64,000 bases of DNA from Aequorivita sp. UBA3180 (GTDB taxonomy: Bacteria; Bacteroidota; Bacteroidia; Flavobacteriales; Flavobacteriaceae). Location: assembly GCA_002364215.1 (NCBI GenBank), contig DEXQ01000002.1:115406-179405 (forward strand), given 5' to 3'. Both the position numbers and the translations under genes were made by a program. Under the pieces are notes generated by a model. The model worked only from the letters and a program-made list of their open reading frames with translations, was not told the origin of the DNA and did no database searches. Shown one piece after another: positions 42,661 through 51,444 of the stretch. Each line of letters begins with the position of its first letter. The first letter of the stretch is position 1.

Positions 42661-43335
42661 TTAGCTTCGTGTCAATATTTCATCAATCATTCCGTATTCC
42701 AAAGCTTTATCGGCTTTCATCCAATAATCGCGATCGCTGTCCTCATAAACTTTTTCATAGGTTTGGCCAGAGTGATTTGCGATTATTCTATAAAGTTCTT
42801 CTTTTAAGGTGATTATTTCGCGGGCGGTAATTTCAATATCACTCGCTTGTCCCTGTGCGCCTCCCAATGGTTGGTGAATCATTACTCGAGAGTGTGTTAG
42901 GCCGCTGCGCTTTCCTTTTTCTCCTGCACAAAGCAAAACCGCAGCCATTGATGCCGCCATTCCGGTACAGATTGTTGCCACGTCTGGCTTAATGAATTGC
43001 ATGGTATCATAGATTCCCAAGCCTGCGTAAACGCTTCCACCGGGTGAGTTGATGTAAATTTGAATATCGCGAGCGGCATCTGTACTTGCCAAAAACAATA
43101 ATTGGGCCTGTACAATATTTGCCACTTGGTCGTTGATTCCGGTACCAAGGAAAATAATGCGGTCCATCATCAAACGTGAAAAAACGTCCATCGCCACGGC
43201 GTTCATTTGGCGTTCTTCAATAATATTTGGGGTCAAGTTCGTGGGGTACATACTACTTATAATTTTGTCGTAGTACATGTTGTTGATGCCTTGATCTTTT
43301 ATAGCAAAGTTTCTGAATTCGTTACTGTAGTTCAT
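42661..43335 (-). CDS. clpP: ClpP, proteolytic subunit of ClpXP
   Basis: A 224-residue serine protease subunit. The catalytic Ser129 is in TGMAASMAAVLL and His154 in VMIHQPLGGAQG; the Asp lies in the DSDRDYWM region. INSPGGSVYAGLGIYD is the classic ClpP loop. The N terminus (first about 25 residues) resembles a short propeptide. It forms the tetradecameric chamber for ClpX. The gene sits between tig and clpX, the same order as in E. coli, but tig ends in its own terminator. Confidence 0.97.
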   Translation of the reverse strand: MNYSNEFRNFAIKDQGINNMYYDKIISSMYPTNLTPNIIEERQMNAVAMDVFSRLMMDRIIFLGTGINDQVANIVQAQLLFLASTDAARDIQIYINSPGGSVYAGLGIYDTMQFIKPDVATICTGMAASMAAVLLCAGEKGKRSGLTHSRVMIHQPLGGAQGQASDIEITAREIITLKEELYRIIANHSGQTYEKVYEDSDRDYWMKADKALEYGMIDEILTRS

Positions 43336-43377
43336 AAATATTCTATTCCTATTTTTAAATACTAAAAATTATGAGAC

Positions 43378-43393
43378 TCCTGCCTTCGCAGGA
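43378..43393. repeat. Short GC-rich hairpin repeat
   Basis: TCCTGC-CTTC-GCAGGA is a perfect 6-bp stem in an otherwise AT-rich gap between tig and clpP. Elements of this look (CTCCTGCCTTCGCAGGA) recur between genes in many bacteria. No T-run follows. Confidence 0.5.
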
Positions 43394-43429
43394 AATTAAA
43401 AAGGCGTCAAATTAAACAATTCAACGCCT
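43394..43429 (-). terminator. Intrinsic terminator after tig
   Basis: On the minus strand AGGCGT (43424-43429) pairs with ACGCCT (43402-43407), with inner AAT pairing. TTTTTAATTT follows. It lies 25 nt past the tig stop. Confidence 0.75.
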
Positions 43430-43453
43430 AAAGATAACTATTTCTTCGCTGAA

Positions 43454-44773
43454 TTAGGCGTAGGCTTCCTTAATGAATTTATCGTAAGTAATCTCCTTTG
43501 TCTTTAGTTTTGCGTTTTCCTTAAAGAAATTAAGCAATTTATTAGTGTTCAATTGCTCACTTAAACGCTCAACTTCTTCTTTGTTTGAAAGAATTCGTGC
43601 AGCGATTGACTCTAATTCCTCTTCTGTGGAATTGGTTTGGCCAAATTGTGCCATCTGCGCTTTTATCATATTTTTTGAATAGTCTTTCAACTCTTCAAAA
43701 GTTACCTGCAGGTTATTTTCCGCACGAAGTTTTCCTTCGATCAATTGGTAGCGTAGTCCCTTTTCGCTTCTTTCGTATTCGGCTTTTGCATCTTCCTCTG
43801 ATAGTCTTTTTTCGCCCGTCATTGCAATCCAGCGCTGTAAAAATTCCTTCGGAAGATCGAATTTTGTGTTTTCAATCAAGGTCTCAACTACATCATTCAA
43901 TAATTTTTGGTCGCTTTGCTGTGCAAATTGCCCTTCGGCATCCTCCTTTATTTTGGCCTTCAATTCCTCTTCGGAAGTAACTACGCCTTCCCCGAACAAT
44001 TTATCGAACAGTTCTTGGTTCAATTCGGCCATTTCACGTTTGTTCACTTCTTCGATTTTGAAGGAAACCTCAATGTCCAAACCGTGAGCCTCGTCATGGG
44101 AAACGCCAAAATATTTTTGGTTGTCGTGGTCATCGGCAAACATTCCTTTTGTTTTTAAAGTAACCGTGTCGCCAACTTTTGAACCAATTAGGCTTTCCAA
44201 TTGTTTTTTACCGGCAATTTCCTCAGTGGAAAGTGTAGTTTTTTTATCAATTTCTTTTTCAGTTGAAGTAAAAGTTCCGGTAATTTCATCACCTTTTTCA
44301 ACCTCTTTTTTCGAAATTAATTTTCCGTATTGCTTGCGGATGGTCTTTACTTGGTTGTTCAGCATTTCATCATCTGCGATGATTTTGTAGTGAACCACCT
44401 CATTGCCTTTTACGTCAACGTCGAATTTTGGCGCAAGGCCCAATTCAAATTCAAAGGAATAATCATCTGCATCCCAATTTATTTCTGCTTCATTCTTCGG
44501 AAGTGGGTTTCCTAGTACGTCCAGTTTTTCTTCGTTAAGAAATTTGTGGAGTGCATCTTGCAAAAGCTTGTTTACTTCTTCTACCAAAACCGCTTTTCCG
44601 TATTGCTTTTTTACCATTCCCAAAGGCACGTGTCCTTTTCGGAACCCGGGGATATTGGCGTTTTTACGATAATCGTTCAGCACTTTTTCAACTTTGCCTG
44701 AATAATCGTCTTTTGAAACCTCTACCGTAAGTACAGCGTTCAGTTTATCAATGTCTTTTTTTGTAATGTTCAT
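43454..44773 (-). CDS. tig: Trigger factor
   Basis: A 439-residue ribosome-bound chaperone. The N-terminal ribosome-binding domain has NIPGFRKGHVPLGMVKKQYG, the trigger-factor signature. A FKBP-like PPIase domain follows (EKGDEITGTFTSTE to VSFKIEEVNKREM), but is divergent. A helical C-terminal domain ends the protein. The start is ATG 44773: an upstream in-frame ATG at 44833 would place the promoter inside the coding region. It is preceded by a perfect promoter. Confidence 0.95.
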   Translation of the reverse strand: MNITKKDIDKLNAVLTVEVSKDDYSGKVEKVLNDYRKNANIPGFRKGHVPLGMVKKQYGKAVLVEEVNKLLQDALHKFLNEEKLDVLGNPLPKNEAEINWDADDYSFEFELGLAPKFDVDVKGNEVVHYKIIADDEMLNNQVKTIRKQYGKLISKKEVEKGDEITGTFTSTEKEIDKKTTLSTEEIAGKKQLESLIGSKVGDTVTLKTKGMFADDHDNQKYFGVSHDEAHGLDIEVSFKIEEVNKREMAELNQELFDKLFGEGVVTSEEELKAKIKEDAEGQFAQQSDQKLLNDVVETLIENTKFDLPKEFLQRWIAMTGEKRLSEEDAKAEYERSEKGLRYQLIEGKLRAENNLQVTFEELKDYSKNMIKAQMAQFGQTNSTEEELESIAARILSNKEEVERLSEQLNTNKLLNFFKENAKLKTKEITYDKFIKEAYA

Positions 44774-44798
44774 TTTTTCTCTTCTGAATTTCGGGTTG

Positions 44799-44830
44799 CA
44801 AAAGTACGGCTTTTTGCATAACCCAACAAA
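44799..44830 (-). promoter_or_regulatory. Promoter for tig
   Basis: On the minus strand TTTG (44827-44830) and TACTTTTG (44799-44806) are 20 nt apart, a perfect Bacteroidota promoter. The ATG at 44773 lies 25 nt downstream. Confidence 0.8.
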
Positions 44831-44858
44831 CATTTACAAACTGTTGTTCAGCAATTTG

Positions 44859-45200
44859 CTAATCTTCTTTAATAAGTGAAAAAAGTATGGATTGAAAAAG
44901 CGAAAGCAACAAACTGAAAAGAAGCGCCCACCAAATGGTAGCCACCGCAAATCCGCCCACAAAATAGTCGGCCATCATTATAATGAAAGCATTGATTATC
45001 AGCAGGAAAAGTCCAAAGGTAATAATGGTTATGGGCAGCGTCAATAGTACCAAAATTGGCTTTACTATAAGCCGCAATAGTGCAATCACAATTGCAACTA
45101 TAATGGCCGAACCATAGCCTTCAACAGCTACGCCAGGCAAAATTTTTGACAATACCACAACTGCGAGGGCCGTAAGCAATAATTTAATGATTAGTTTCAT
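44859..45200 (-). CDS. Small four-helix membrane protein (phage holin 4 family type)
   Basis: A 113-residue protein made almost wholly of four hydrophobic helices (IIKLLLTALAVVVLS, SAIIVAIVIALLRLIV, PITIITFGLFLLIINAF, IWWALLFSLLLSLFQSILF). GLFLLIINAFIIMMADYFV is typical of the Pfam phage_holin_4_2 group, chromosomal proteins in most bacteria. No phage genes lie nearby, so the family name should not be read as prophage evidence. Function unknown. Its start is 85 nt from the tig start on the left, both on the minus strand. Confidence 0.85.
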   Translation of the reverse strand: MKLIIKLLLTALAVVVLSKILPGVAVEGYGSAIIVAIVIALLRLIVKPILVLLTLPITIITFGLFLLIINAFIIMMADYFVGGFAVATIWWALLFSLLLSLFQSILFSLIKED

Positions 45201-45230
45201 GTTTGTGAGGTTTAAGTTGAATTTAAAGAT

Positions 45231-45262
45231 AAAAAAAAACCGCCCATACTAGGCGGTTTTTC
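45231..45262. terminator. Bidirectional terminator after the SGNH gene
   Basis: AACCGCC (45238-45244) pairs with GGCGGTT (45252-45258); nine A precede and five T follow. It serves the minus-strand SGNH gene ending at 45283. Confidence 0.85.
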
Positions 45263-45282
45263 TATAAAGCAAATATTTAATA

Positions 45283-46815
45283 TTAATTATTTGTAACTGT
45301 AATAGTTGCATAGTTACCAATGTGCACCTTAGGAATAGTTGCATCATAGGTATCATTAATTGCTTGAATAATCAAGTTTGCAGTATAAGCATACCCTCGT
45401 GGAGTTGGGTGAACGCCGTCCAAAGAAAACGCCCCGCCTGTTACAAACTGTGAAGTAAGCACGCCACCATCATAAACAACACCTCCATTTGCAACTCTCG
45501 CCAAAGCAGCCTTTGCATCAACGAAAGCCAATCCTTTGGCTCCGGCAAGGGCTTGGATAGTGGCATTGTACGCAGTGCTTGCTGCAGTGATGCGTGCTTG
45601 TTCAGAAACCGCTAAAACATATTGGTCTGTTAAAGGAATTGAAACTCCAATAACACCTTGTGGATTGTTTGGGTCTGGAGTTGTACCCAATACCGATGAA
45701 GCAGTCAAAACAATAAGATCATCAGACTTTACTTGACGTAATTGGCCCAACAATGCTGCTAACTGAGGCGGAAGACTAAAAGGCGCCCCCTGCAAAATAG
45801 TCGTTAAATCGGTAAGATCATCGTCTGTCATAATTGGGAAATTTTGTCCCGCAGAGAAATTGATCATACGCAGTGCAGCTTCTTCAGGGGTAATTACTCC
45901 CATAGCCGCCAAACCTGGCAATATTTGTGCATTATATGCTGCAAATTGTGCATTCAATTGCGCCGCAGTTGCAGCATCCAACGGAATCGCATTAGTTGGA
46001 ACAGTAGTGAAGTAAGGTATAGATGTTACTTCAGGAATATTCACCAAAACACCTTTTGCACCGCTTGCAGTTAAAGCATCTACTTGCTGGCTATAAACAG
46101 AGGCAAAAACGTTAGGATCTGTAATGTCGTTGCCACCATAGGTTGAAGGGTCAAAATTCCCAGTTTGATCAACTCCAGCTCCTCCGGATGTTGCATAACT
46201 TAAAATGTCGTTATTACCAATCCAAAGACTGAAAAAGGTTGGGTTCTGCGCAGCGGCATCACCAATTACAGTTGCGCTTTCGCTACTTGCAAAACGGGCA
46301 AAATAAGGGTTCGCCGCACCAGTTGGCACTCCAGCTACATTACCATAACCTGGAGCAACTAAATGAAAACTCTTTGCACCGGGAACACCCATATTGTTAA
46401 AAGACCCACTTAATTTATTTGAAATATCAGTAGTGGGAGTTCCTTCCAATCGAACTGGTCCTGGATTGCCATTTGCATCAACGGTAAGGACGAATCTGTT
46501 TTCAGCAATTTGTGTACCACCCAATAATAAACCCCCTATATTGTCATTCATCAACGGCTGCATAAATTCACCTCCGCCAGTAAACATAAACTGCTCCGCC
46601 ATAATGTTCGGATAGCTATTTTCCTGCCCTGTAATGTATAGAGCCCCATCAGCATAACCAGCTGTCAAGGAATTTCCAACGGAAACATATTTTGAAAGAT
46701 TTGCCGTTCCGCTGCTGTAAAAACCATCGTCAGTTACAGGGCTATCAAATTCTGGTTCGCAGCTTACAAAGCCAACAGCCAAGACCGCGAATGTATATTT
46801 AAGTATATTTTTCAT
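45283..46815 (-). CDS. SGNH/GDSL hydrolase lipoprotein
   Basis: About 510 residues from ATG 46815. Lipoprotein signal with Cys19 (LAVGFVSCEPEFD). SGNH blocks: block I SVGNSLTAGYADG with nucleophile Ser49; block III WIGNNDIL with the oxyanion Asn; block V DGVHPTPRGYA with Asp and His. This predicts an esterase or lipase held on the outer membrane. The middle is long and Ala/Gly-rich compared with simple GDSL enzymes. It starts 19 nt after the FadL-type porin gene, so the two probably act together: hydrolysis of a lipid or ester and import of the product. An upstream in-frame start at 46875 would overlap the porin gene. Confidence 0.9.
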   Translation of the reverse strand: MKNILKYTFAVLAVGFVSCEPEFDSPVTDDGFYSSGTANLSKYVSVGNSLTAGYADGALYITGQENSYPNIMAEQFMFTGGGEFMQPLMNDNIGGLLLGGTQIAENRFVLTVDANGNPGPVRLEGTPTTDISNKLSGSFNNMGVPGAKSFHLVAPGYGNVAGVPTGAANPYFARFASSESATVIGDAAAQNPTFFSLWIGNNDILSYATSGGAGVDQTGNFDPSTYGGNDITDPNVFASVYSQQVDALTASGAKGVLVNIPEVTSIPYFTTVPTNAIPLDAATAAQLNAQFAAYNAQILPGLAAMGVITPEEAALRMINFSAGQNFPIMTDDDLTDLTTILQGAPFSLPPQLAALLGQLRQVKSDDLIVLTASSVLGTTPDPNNPQGVIGVSIPLTDQYVLAVSEQARITAASTAYNATIQALAGAKGLAFVDAKAALARVANGGVVYDGGVLTSQFVTGGAFSLDGVHPTPRGYAYTANLIIQAINDTYDATIPKVHIGNYATITVTNN

Positions 46816-46834
46816 CTTTAAGATTTTTTTTCGA

Positions 46835-48085
46835 TTATAATTTATAAGTAAGCCCCAATCCTGGAACAAAAGCATTGGTTTTATAGGTTCCCTTAAATGG
46901 AACCGCTACACCATTTTCGAAGTAATAATTATATGAAGCATCCACCTCCTTAAAGTGTGAATAAAGGAAAGAAGCATCTATTTGAAGGTGCTCGCCAAGA
47001 TTTACTGTAAGACCGGCGGTAAAGTTATTACTGTCGTTACGAGGTGTTTCAGGAGCGAAATAGCCTTCGCGAACAGGCGATTCATCAAAATAATAACCAG
47101 CTCTCAATGTGAACATTTTGGTAGCGTCATATTGCATCCCGAAACGATATATGGAAGAGTTCTTATAATTACGTGCATTTTTTGAATCTGGAATAGCTTC
47201 GTTTGCAAAATCGATATCCAAAGAATTGTAAACATCCCAAAAAGTTCTATTGTAATCAAAAGCGAAGGTCCAACTTTCGCAGAAATCGTAGGACATACCC
47301 ACGGTCATTTCAGCTGGCATTGGCAAAGAGGCCTTGATAGAAGTATTTTCAAAAGGCGTTAAAGGAGAGTTTGGAATATTTTCAAACTCGGCAGTACCAT
47401 CTTCAGCATCAAGGATAATTTCTGAACGATACGTAGCACCTATGTGAAGATCATCCGTAAGATTAACCATTGTACTGGCTACCCATCCCCAGCTACTTAC
47501 TCCAGAAGCATCAATAGTTACATTTGCACGATTTCCATCAAGATCGGTAAGGGTACGGTTTAGGTTTCTGTTAAAGTTAACGGAACCGGTAACATAAATT
47601 GGACCACCGCCAAAACTCAATTTGTCGTTAATTTTGAAAGAAACTGTTGGCTGTATATAGATTGCCTGTAAATCAATATTATTTACAAGGTGCGATCCCG
47701 CCCAATCGTCTTCATATTCTACAGAACTTCCGTAGGGAGTGTAAACGCCAAGACCAAAAGCCAACCAATCTGTTGCTTGGTATGACGCATATAAATAAAG
47801 TGGAGTCCCTACGGGACTATCGGTCCGCGCATTTGCACCAGTTTCGGCGTCTTGATAGGCAATGTTTGAAAACACACCGTGCACACCTGCTGAGATACTG
47901 AATTTATCTTCCAGATAAACCAATGCTGCGGGGTTAAAAAACACCGATTCGCTACTGTTTACAACCGCAACGCCCGTGTGCCCCATCGCGAGGGCTTTAT
48001 TGCCCTGCAAACTTACGCGGTAACCGCCCGCATAAGTAACCGCACTTGCTAGCGCAAAAACGGCAAGTAGTAATACTTTCTTCAT
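46835..48085 (-). CDS. FadL-family outer-membrane transport protein
   Basis: A 416-residue beta-barrel protein. Signal peptide MKKVLLLAVFALASAVTYA; the mature N terminus begins GGYRVSLQGNKALAMGHTG and carries SSESVFFNPAALVYL, the plug region of the OMPP1/FadL/TodX family. Alternating strand pattern follows, ending in a C-terminal strand GLGLTYKL. FadL proteins move long-chain fatty acids or other hydrophobic compounds across the outer membrane by lateral diffusion. Operon partner of the SGNH lipoprotein. Confidence 0.92.
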   Translation of the reverse strand: MKKVLLLAVFALASAVTYAGGYRVSLQGNKALAMGHTGVAVVNSSESVFFNPAALVYLEDKFSISAGVHGVFSNIAYQDAETGANARTDSPVGTPLYLYASYQATDWLAFGLGVYTPYGSSVEYEDDWAGSHLVNNIDLQAIYIQPTVSFKINDKLSFGGGPIYVTGSVNFNRNLNRTLTDLDGNRANVTIDASGVSSWGWVASTMVNLTDDLHIGATYRSEIILDAEDGTAEFENIPNSPLTPFENTSIKASLPMPAEMTVGMSYDFCESWTFAFDYNRTFWDVYNSLDIDFANEAIPDSKNARNYKNSSIYRFGMQYDATKMFTLRAGYYFDESPVREGYFAPETPRNDSNNFTAGLTVNLGEHLQIDASFLYSHFKEVDASYNYYFENGVAVPFKGTYKTNAFVPGLGLTYKL

Positions 48086-48183
48086 AATTGTTTATTTCTT
48101 TAGAGTTAATTCTTAGTTTTAAATTAGTAAGGAATTATTTATAAGGTATTTATTATGCACGCATAAGAAACCTTCTTACAATA

Positions 48184-48945
48184 TTATAAAAAATTCATAA
48201 CATTATCATAAAATTCATCAGGATTTTCTGCGTGCAGCCAATGGCCGGCGTTTGATATTGTAATTATTTTTGCTTTCGGAAAATGCTTTTTAATCAAAAT
48301 CTCGTCTATCGGTTCTATGTAGCCACTTTTCTCACCTCCTAAAAAAAGCGTATCGCCTTCAAAAACAGTTTCATTGGCAAGCGCAACCCCCACTTCTTCA
48401 ATTTTTTCTGAAAGAACGGATAAATTTATGCGAAGCGCCAGTTCGTTTTTATTTTTTCGGTATAGATTTTTAAGAAGAAACAGTCGTGTACCTTCGTCTT
48501 TTATATATTCCGAAAGGACATCCTCTGCTTCGCCGCGTGATTTTATTTGTGAAAAATTCAATGACGAAAGCGCTTTCAAAATATCTTGATGGTGTGACGG
48601 ATAAGACTTTGGACCAATATCTGCAACAACCAGTTTCGAAACCATTTCGGGATAGGTTACTGCAAACTGCATTGCAACTTTTCCACCCATGGAATGACCG
48701 AGTAGAATTATTTCTTTTAAACTGTGCTCTTCGCAATAATTTTTCAAATCTTCCGACATTAATTCATACGAAAATTCATCGCTGTGAAAACTTCGCCCGT
48801 GGTTGCGCTGGTCCAAAAGATGAACCTCATAACCGGCTTCTGCCCAGCGAGTGCCGAGGGTTTTCCAGTTATCGCTCATACCGAGGAAACCGTGAAGGAT
48901 TACGAAAGGTTTGCCGGAACCTAATATTTGAGAGTGGAGAGTCAT
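48184..48945 (-). CDS. Alpha/beta-hydrolase, YbfF-type esterase
   Basis: A 253-residue cytoplasmic hydrolase. HGFLGMSDNWKTLG carries the oxyanion HGFLG, LDQRNHGRS is the typical YbfF/epoxide-hydrolase-like motif, GHSMGGKVA holds the nucleophile Ser and NAGHWLHAENP the catalytic His. Acyl-CoA or short-chain ester hydrolysis is known for YbfF; the substrate here is not shown. Its ATG shares a base with the pdxJ stop (TAATG), so the two are translationally coupled. Confidence 0.9.
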   Translation of the reverse strand: MTLHSQILGSGKPFVILHGFLGMSDNWKTLGTRWAEAGYEVHLLDQRNHGRSFHSDEFSYELMSEDLKNYCEEHSLKEIILLGHSMGGKVAMQFAVTYPEMVSKLVVADIGPKSYPSHHQDILKALSSLNFSQIKSRGEAEDVLSEYIKDEGTRLFLLKNLYRKNKNELALRINLSVLSEKIEEVGVALANETVFEGDTLFLGGEKSGYIEPIDEILIKKHFPKAKIITISNAGHWLHAENPDEFYDNVMNFL

Positions 48946-49658
48946 TAATTAAGTTTTTTTAAATATTCTGAAATCACCTTTTCCAACCCATCATAGAGCG
49001 CCTCGCAAATAAGCGCATGCCCAATGCTCACTTCCAAAAGATTTGGAATGTTTTGCTTAAAAAAAGCAATGTTTTCCAATGAAAGGTCGTGCCCGGCGTT
49101 GATGCCCAAACCTAATTTATTTGCGAGAATTGCGCACTCTGTATAAGGTTTTACGGCTTCTTTGTTTGCCAAGGAATATTGTTTTGCGAATTCTTCGGTG
49201 TAAAGTTCAACTCTATCGGTTCCCGTTTCGGCGGCGCCCTCGATCATTTTTAAGGTTGGATCTACGAAAATTGAAGTGCGGATTCCGTTTCGCTTAAATT
49301 CAGAAATTATTTCTTTTAAGTAATCTCTGTGTTTCACGGTATCCCAGCCTGCGTTGGAAGTGATTGCATCGACAGCGTCGGGAACCAAGGTTACTTGTGT
49401 AGGTTTTATTTCCAAAACCATCTTTGTGAAATTATCCATCGGATTCCCCTCAATATTATATTCCGTGGAAACGATTGATTTTAAATCATACGCATCTTGA
49501 TACCTAATGTGGCGTTCGTCGGGCCTTGGATGGATTGTGATTCCCTGTGCTCCGAAATTTTCCACATCTTTTGCAACCTGCAACAAATCAGGGGCGTTAC
49601 CGCCGCGTGCATTGCGCAGTGTGGCGATTTTGTTTATGTTTACGCTAAGTTTTGTCAT
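48945..49658 (-). CDS. pdxJ: Pyridoxine 5'-phosphate synthase
   Basis: A 237-residue TIM-barrel enzyme of the DXP-dependent vitamin B6 pathway, joining 1-deoxyxylulose 5-phosphate with 3-amino-2-oxopropyl phosphate. Family marks: LSVNINKIATLRNARGG, ITIHPRPDERHI and GLGINAGHDLSLENI, plus EVSIGHALI near the end. A perfect TATTTTTG -7 element (49678-49685, minus strand) lies 19 nt before its ATG. The downstream esterase gene overlaps by one base. Confidence 0.96.
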   Translation of the reverse strand: MTKLSVNINKIATLRNARGGNAPDLLQVAKDVENFGAQGITIHPRPDERHIRYQDAYDLKSIVSTEYNIEGNPMDNFTKMVLEIKPTQVTLVPDAVDAITSNAGWDTVKHRDYLKEIISEFKRNGIRTSIFVDPTLKMIEGAAETGTDRVELYTEEFAKQYSLANKEAVKPYTECAILANKLGLGINAGHDLSLENIAFFKQNIPNLLEVSIGHALICEALYDGLEKVISEYLKKLN

Positions 49659-49677
49659 TTCTTTGTGTTATAATTAA

Positions 49678-49685
49678 CAAAAATA
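49678..49685 (-). promoter_or_regulatory. -7 promoter element for pdxJ
   Basis: TATTTTTG on the minus strand matches TAnnTTTG, 19 nt from the pdxJ ATG. A -33 element is not evident. Confidence 0.5.
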
Positions 49686-49746
49686 CAAACCTTCCAAACG
49701 CTAATGAACCTTTATTTTAAGTAATTTGCGTTAAAAATAATTTGCA

Positions 49747-50403
49747 ATGGAAACTAGGAATTATATCATAAACGATATTGAACCGTTTGACATTTCTTCT
49801 AATGTAAAAGATGTGCAAGTGGTATTCAACCAGCTCACCTATTCACATGTCCCTGTTAAAAAGGACGGTCATTTTATTGGTTGTGTTTCTGAAAATGATG
49901 CGTACTGTTTTGACAATACCAAAACACTTAATGATTTTCAATATGCCTTAGAGCCCTTTCACGTGCTTGAAGATACGAATTGGTTAGACATCCTGGAAGC
50001 TTTTGCACTTCACAACAGCAATATTATGCCTGTTTTGGGTGCTGAAAACAAGTATTTGGGATATTATGAATTAGGTGATATTATGAGCCTTTTTAACAAC
50101 ACTCCCTTTCTGAACGAAACCGGTGGAATTATTGTGGTTGAGAAGGGAATCCAAGATTATTCTTTCAGTGAAATCTGCCAAATTGTAGAATCTAACGGAA
50201 CTAGGATTTTTGGAGTATTTATTTCAAAAATTCAAAATGACACTGTACAGATTACCTTAAAAGTGGGCCACACCGCTATGAACAGTATTGTTCAAACGTT
50301 TAGAAGGTATAATTATAACGTAATAAGTCATCACGAAGAAGATAAATTTTTGGAGGATTTAAAAGAACGTTCCGATTATCTGGACAAATACCTTAATATA
50401 TAA
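49747..50403 (+). CDS. CBS-domain protein
   Basis: A 218-residue cytoplasmic protein. Residues about 10-125 form a CBS pair (FNQLTYSHVPVKKDGHFIGC and FALHNSNIMPVLGAENKYLG), the kind of module that binds adenine nucleotides. The C-terminal about 85 residues (GIIVVEKGIQDYSFSEICQI and HTAMNSIVQTFRRYNYNV) look like an ACT-type regulatory domain. No catalytic part is present. It is the first gene of the rightward envelope block, 57 nt before nadK. This CBS-nadK-DUF6089-uppS-bamA order is common in Bacteroidota. Confidence 0.85.
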   Translation: METRNYIINDIEPFDISSNVKDVQVVFNQLTYSHVPVKKDGHFIGCVSENDAYCFDNTKTLNDFQYALEPFHVLEDTNWLDILEAFALHNSNIMPVLGAENKYLGYYELGDIMSLFNNTPFLNETGGIIVVEKGIQDYSFSEICQIVESNGTRIFGVFISKIQNDTVQITLKVGHTAMNSIVQTFRRYNYNVISHHEEDKFLEDLKERSDYLDKYLNI

Positions 50404-50460
50404 AAGTAGTCGTCAGTAGAAAGTAAAAATAAAAGTATCCATAGCATCAAGATTATTTAA

Positions 50461-51345
50461 ATGAAAATAGGCATCTACGGACAATTTTATCACGAAAATT
50501 CTGAAATTTATATTCAGATGTTGCTCGATGCGCTTCAGAAGAGAGAGGCCGAAGTTGTTATTGAGGAAAACTTTTTGGGCATCATCAATCAAAATCAAGA
50601 TATCACCAAAAATTTTTCTGCCTTTTCCACCTTTACCAAGTTAGACGCTAGTTTTGATCTTTTTTTCAGCATTGGAGGAGACGGAACAATACTCAAAGCC
50701 GTAACATTCGTTGCAGATTTGGGCATTCCCATAGTGGGCATCAATACAGGAAGACTTGGGTTTTTGGCAACAATCCAAAAGGAAGAAATGACCGAAAGCC
50801 TGAACCAGATTTTGGAGGGCGAATATTCCATATCTGAAAGAAGCTTGCTTACGGTTGAAACTTTTCCAAAGAGCGAAGAAATTCAACCATTAAATTTCGC
50901 ATTAAATGAAGTAGCCGTAAACCGAAGAAATACAACCTCCATGATAAAGGTTGAGACATTGGTTAACGACAAATACCTTACCTCTTATTGGTCTGATGGT
51001 CTAATTGTAGCAACACCCACTGGCTCAACTGGATATTCCTTAAGTTGCGGCGGTCCAGTAATAGACCCCGATGCAAATAATTTTGTACTTACTCCTATTG
51101 CCCCTCATAATCTAAACGCGCGACCTTTGGTTATTCCAGATTCCAGCACCATTTCATTAAAAGTTTCGGGACGCGAAAACACTTTTTTGGTCTCTATGGA
51201 TTCCCGTATTGCAACGCTAGAAAACGAAACTGAGATCATCATTAAAAAAGCTCCTTTTACCATTAAATTGCTTCAGTTACACGATGACAGTTTTATAAAA
51301 ACACTTCGTAAAAAACTTTTGTGGGGCGAAGACAAGCGGAACTAA
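50461..51345 (+). CDS. nadK: NAD kinase
   Basis: A 294-residue enzyme that phosphorylates NAD to NADP. The catalytic GGDG motif is at residues 72-75 (FFSIGGDGTILKA), followed by NTGRLGFLA, NEVAVNR and the NAD-binding TPTGSTGYSLSCGGP. The length fits the bacterial family. The following gene's in-frame upstream ATG at 51400 is probably not used, leaving about 100 nt before the next coding start. Confidence 0.97.
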   Translation: MKIGIYGQFYHENSEIYIQMLLDALQKREAEVVIEENFLGIINQNQDITKNFSAFSTFTKLDASFDLFFSIGGDGTILKAVTFVADLGIPIVGINTGRLGFLATIQKEEMTESLNQILEGEYSISERSLLTVETFPKSEEIQPLNFALNEVAVNRRNTTSMIKVETLVNDKYLTSYWSDGLIVATPTGSTGYSLSCGGPVIDPDANNFVLTPIAPHNLNARPLVIPDSSTISLKVSGRENTFLVSMDSRIATLENETEIIIKKAPFTIKLLQLHDDSFIKTLRKKLLWGEDKRN

Positions 51346-51420
51346 ACAATAAAATCCATCAAAATTTGTTAATCAACTGAGACAAATTGGCTTCCCACAA
51401 TGTCAAGCCAAGTTTATTGT

Positions 51421-51428
51421 TATATTTG
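51421..51428 (+). promoter_or_regulatory. -7 promoter element for the DUF6089 gene
   Basis: TATATTTG matches TAnnTTTG and lies 16 nt before ATG 51445, after the alternative ATG 51400. It therefore supports the shorter coding region. No TTTG is found at the usual -33 distance. Confidence 0.5.
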
Positions 51429-51444
51429 CAAACTTTTAAAGTAT

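Noticed and set aside
44859..45200. Phage holin-family protein as a sign of a prophage.
   Set aside because: The family is common on chromosomes; no integrase, capsid, lysin or attachment site is nearby.
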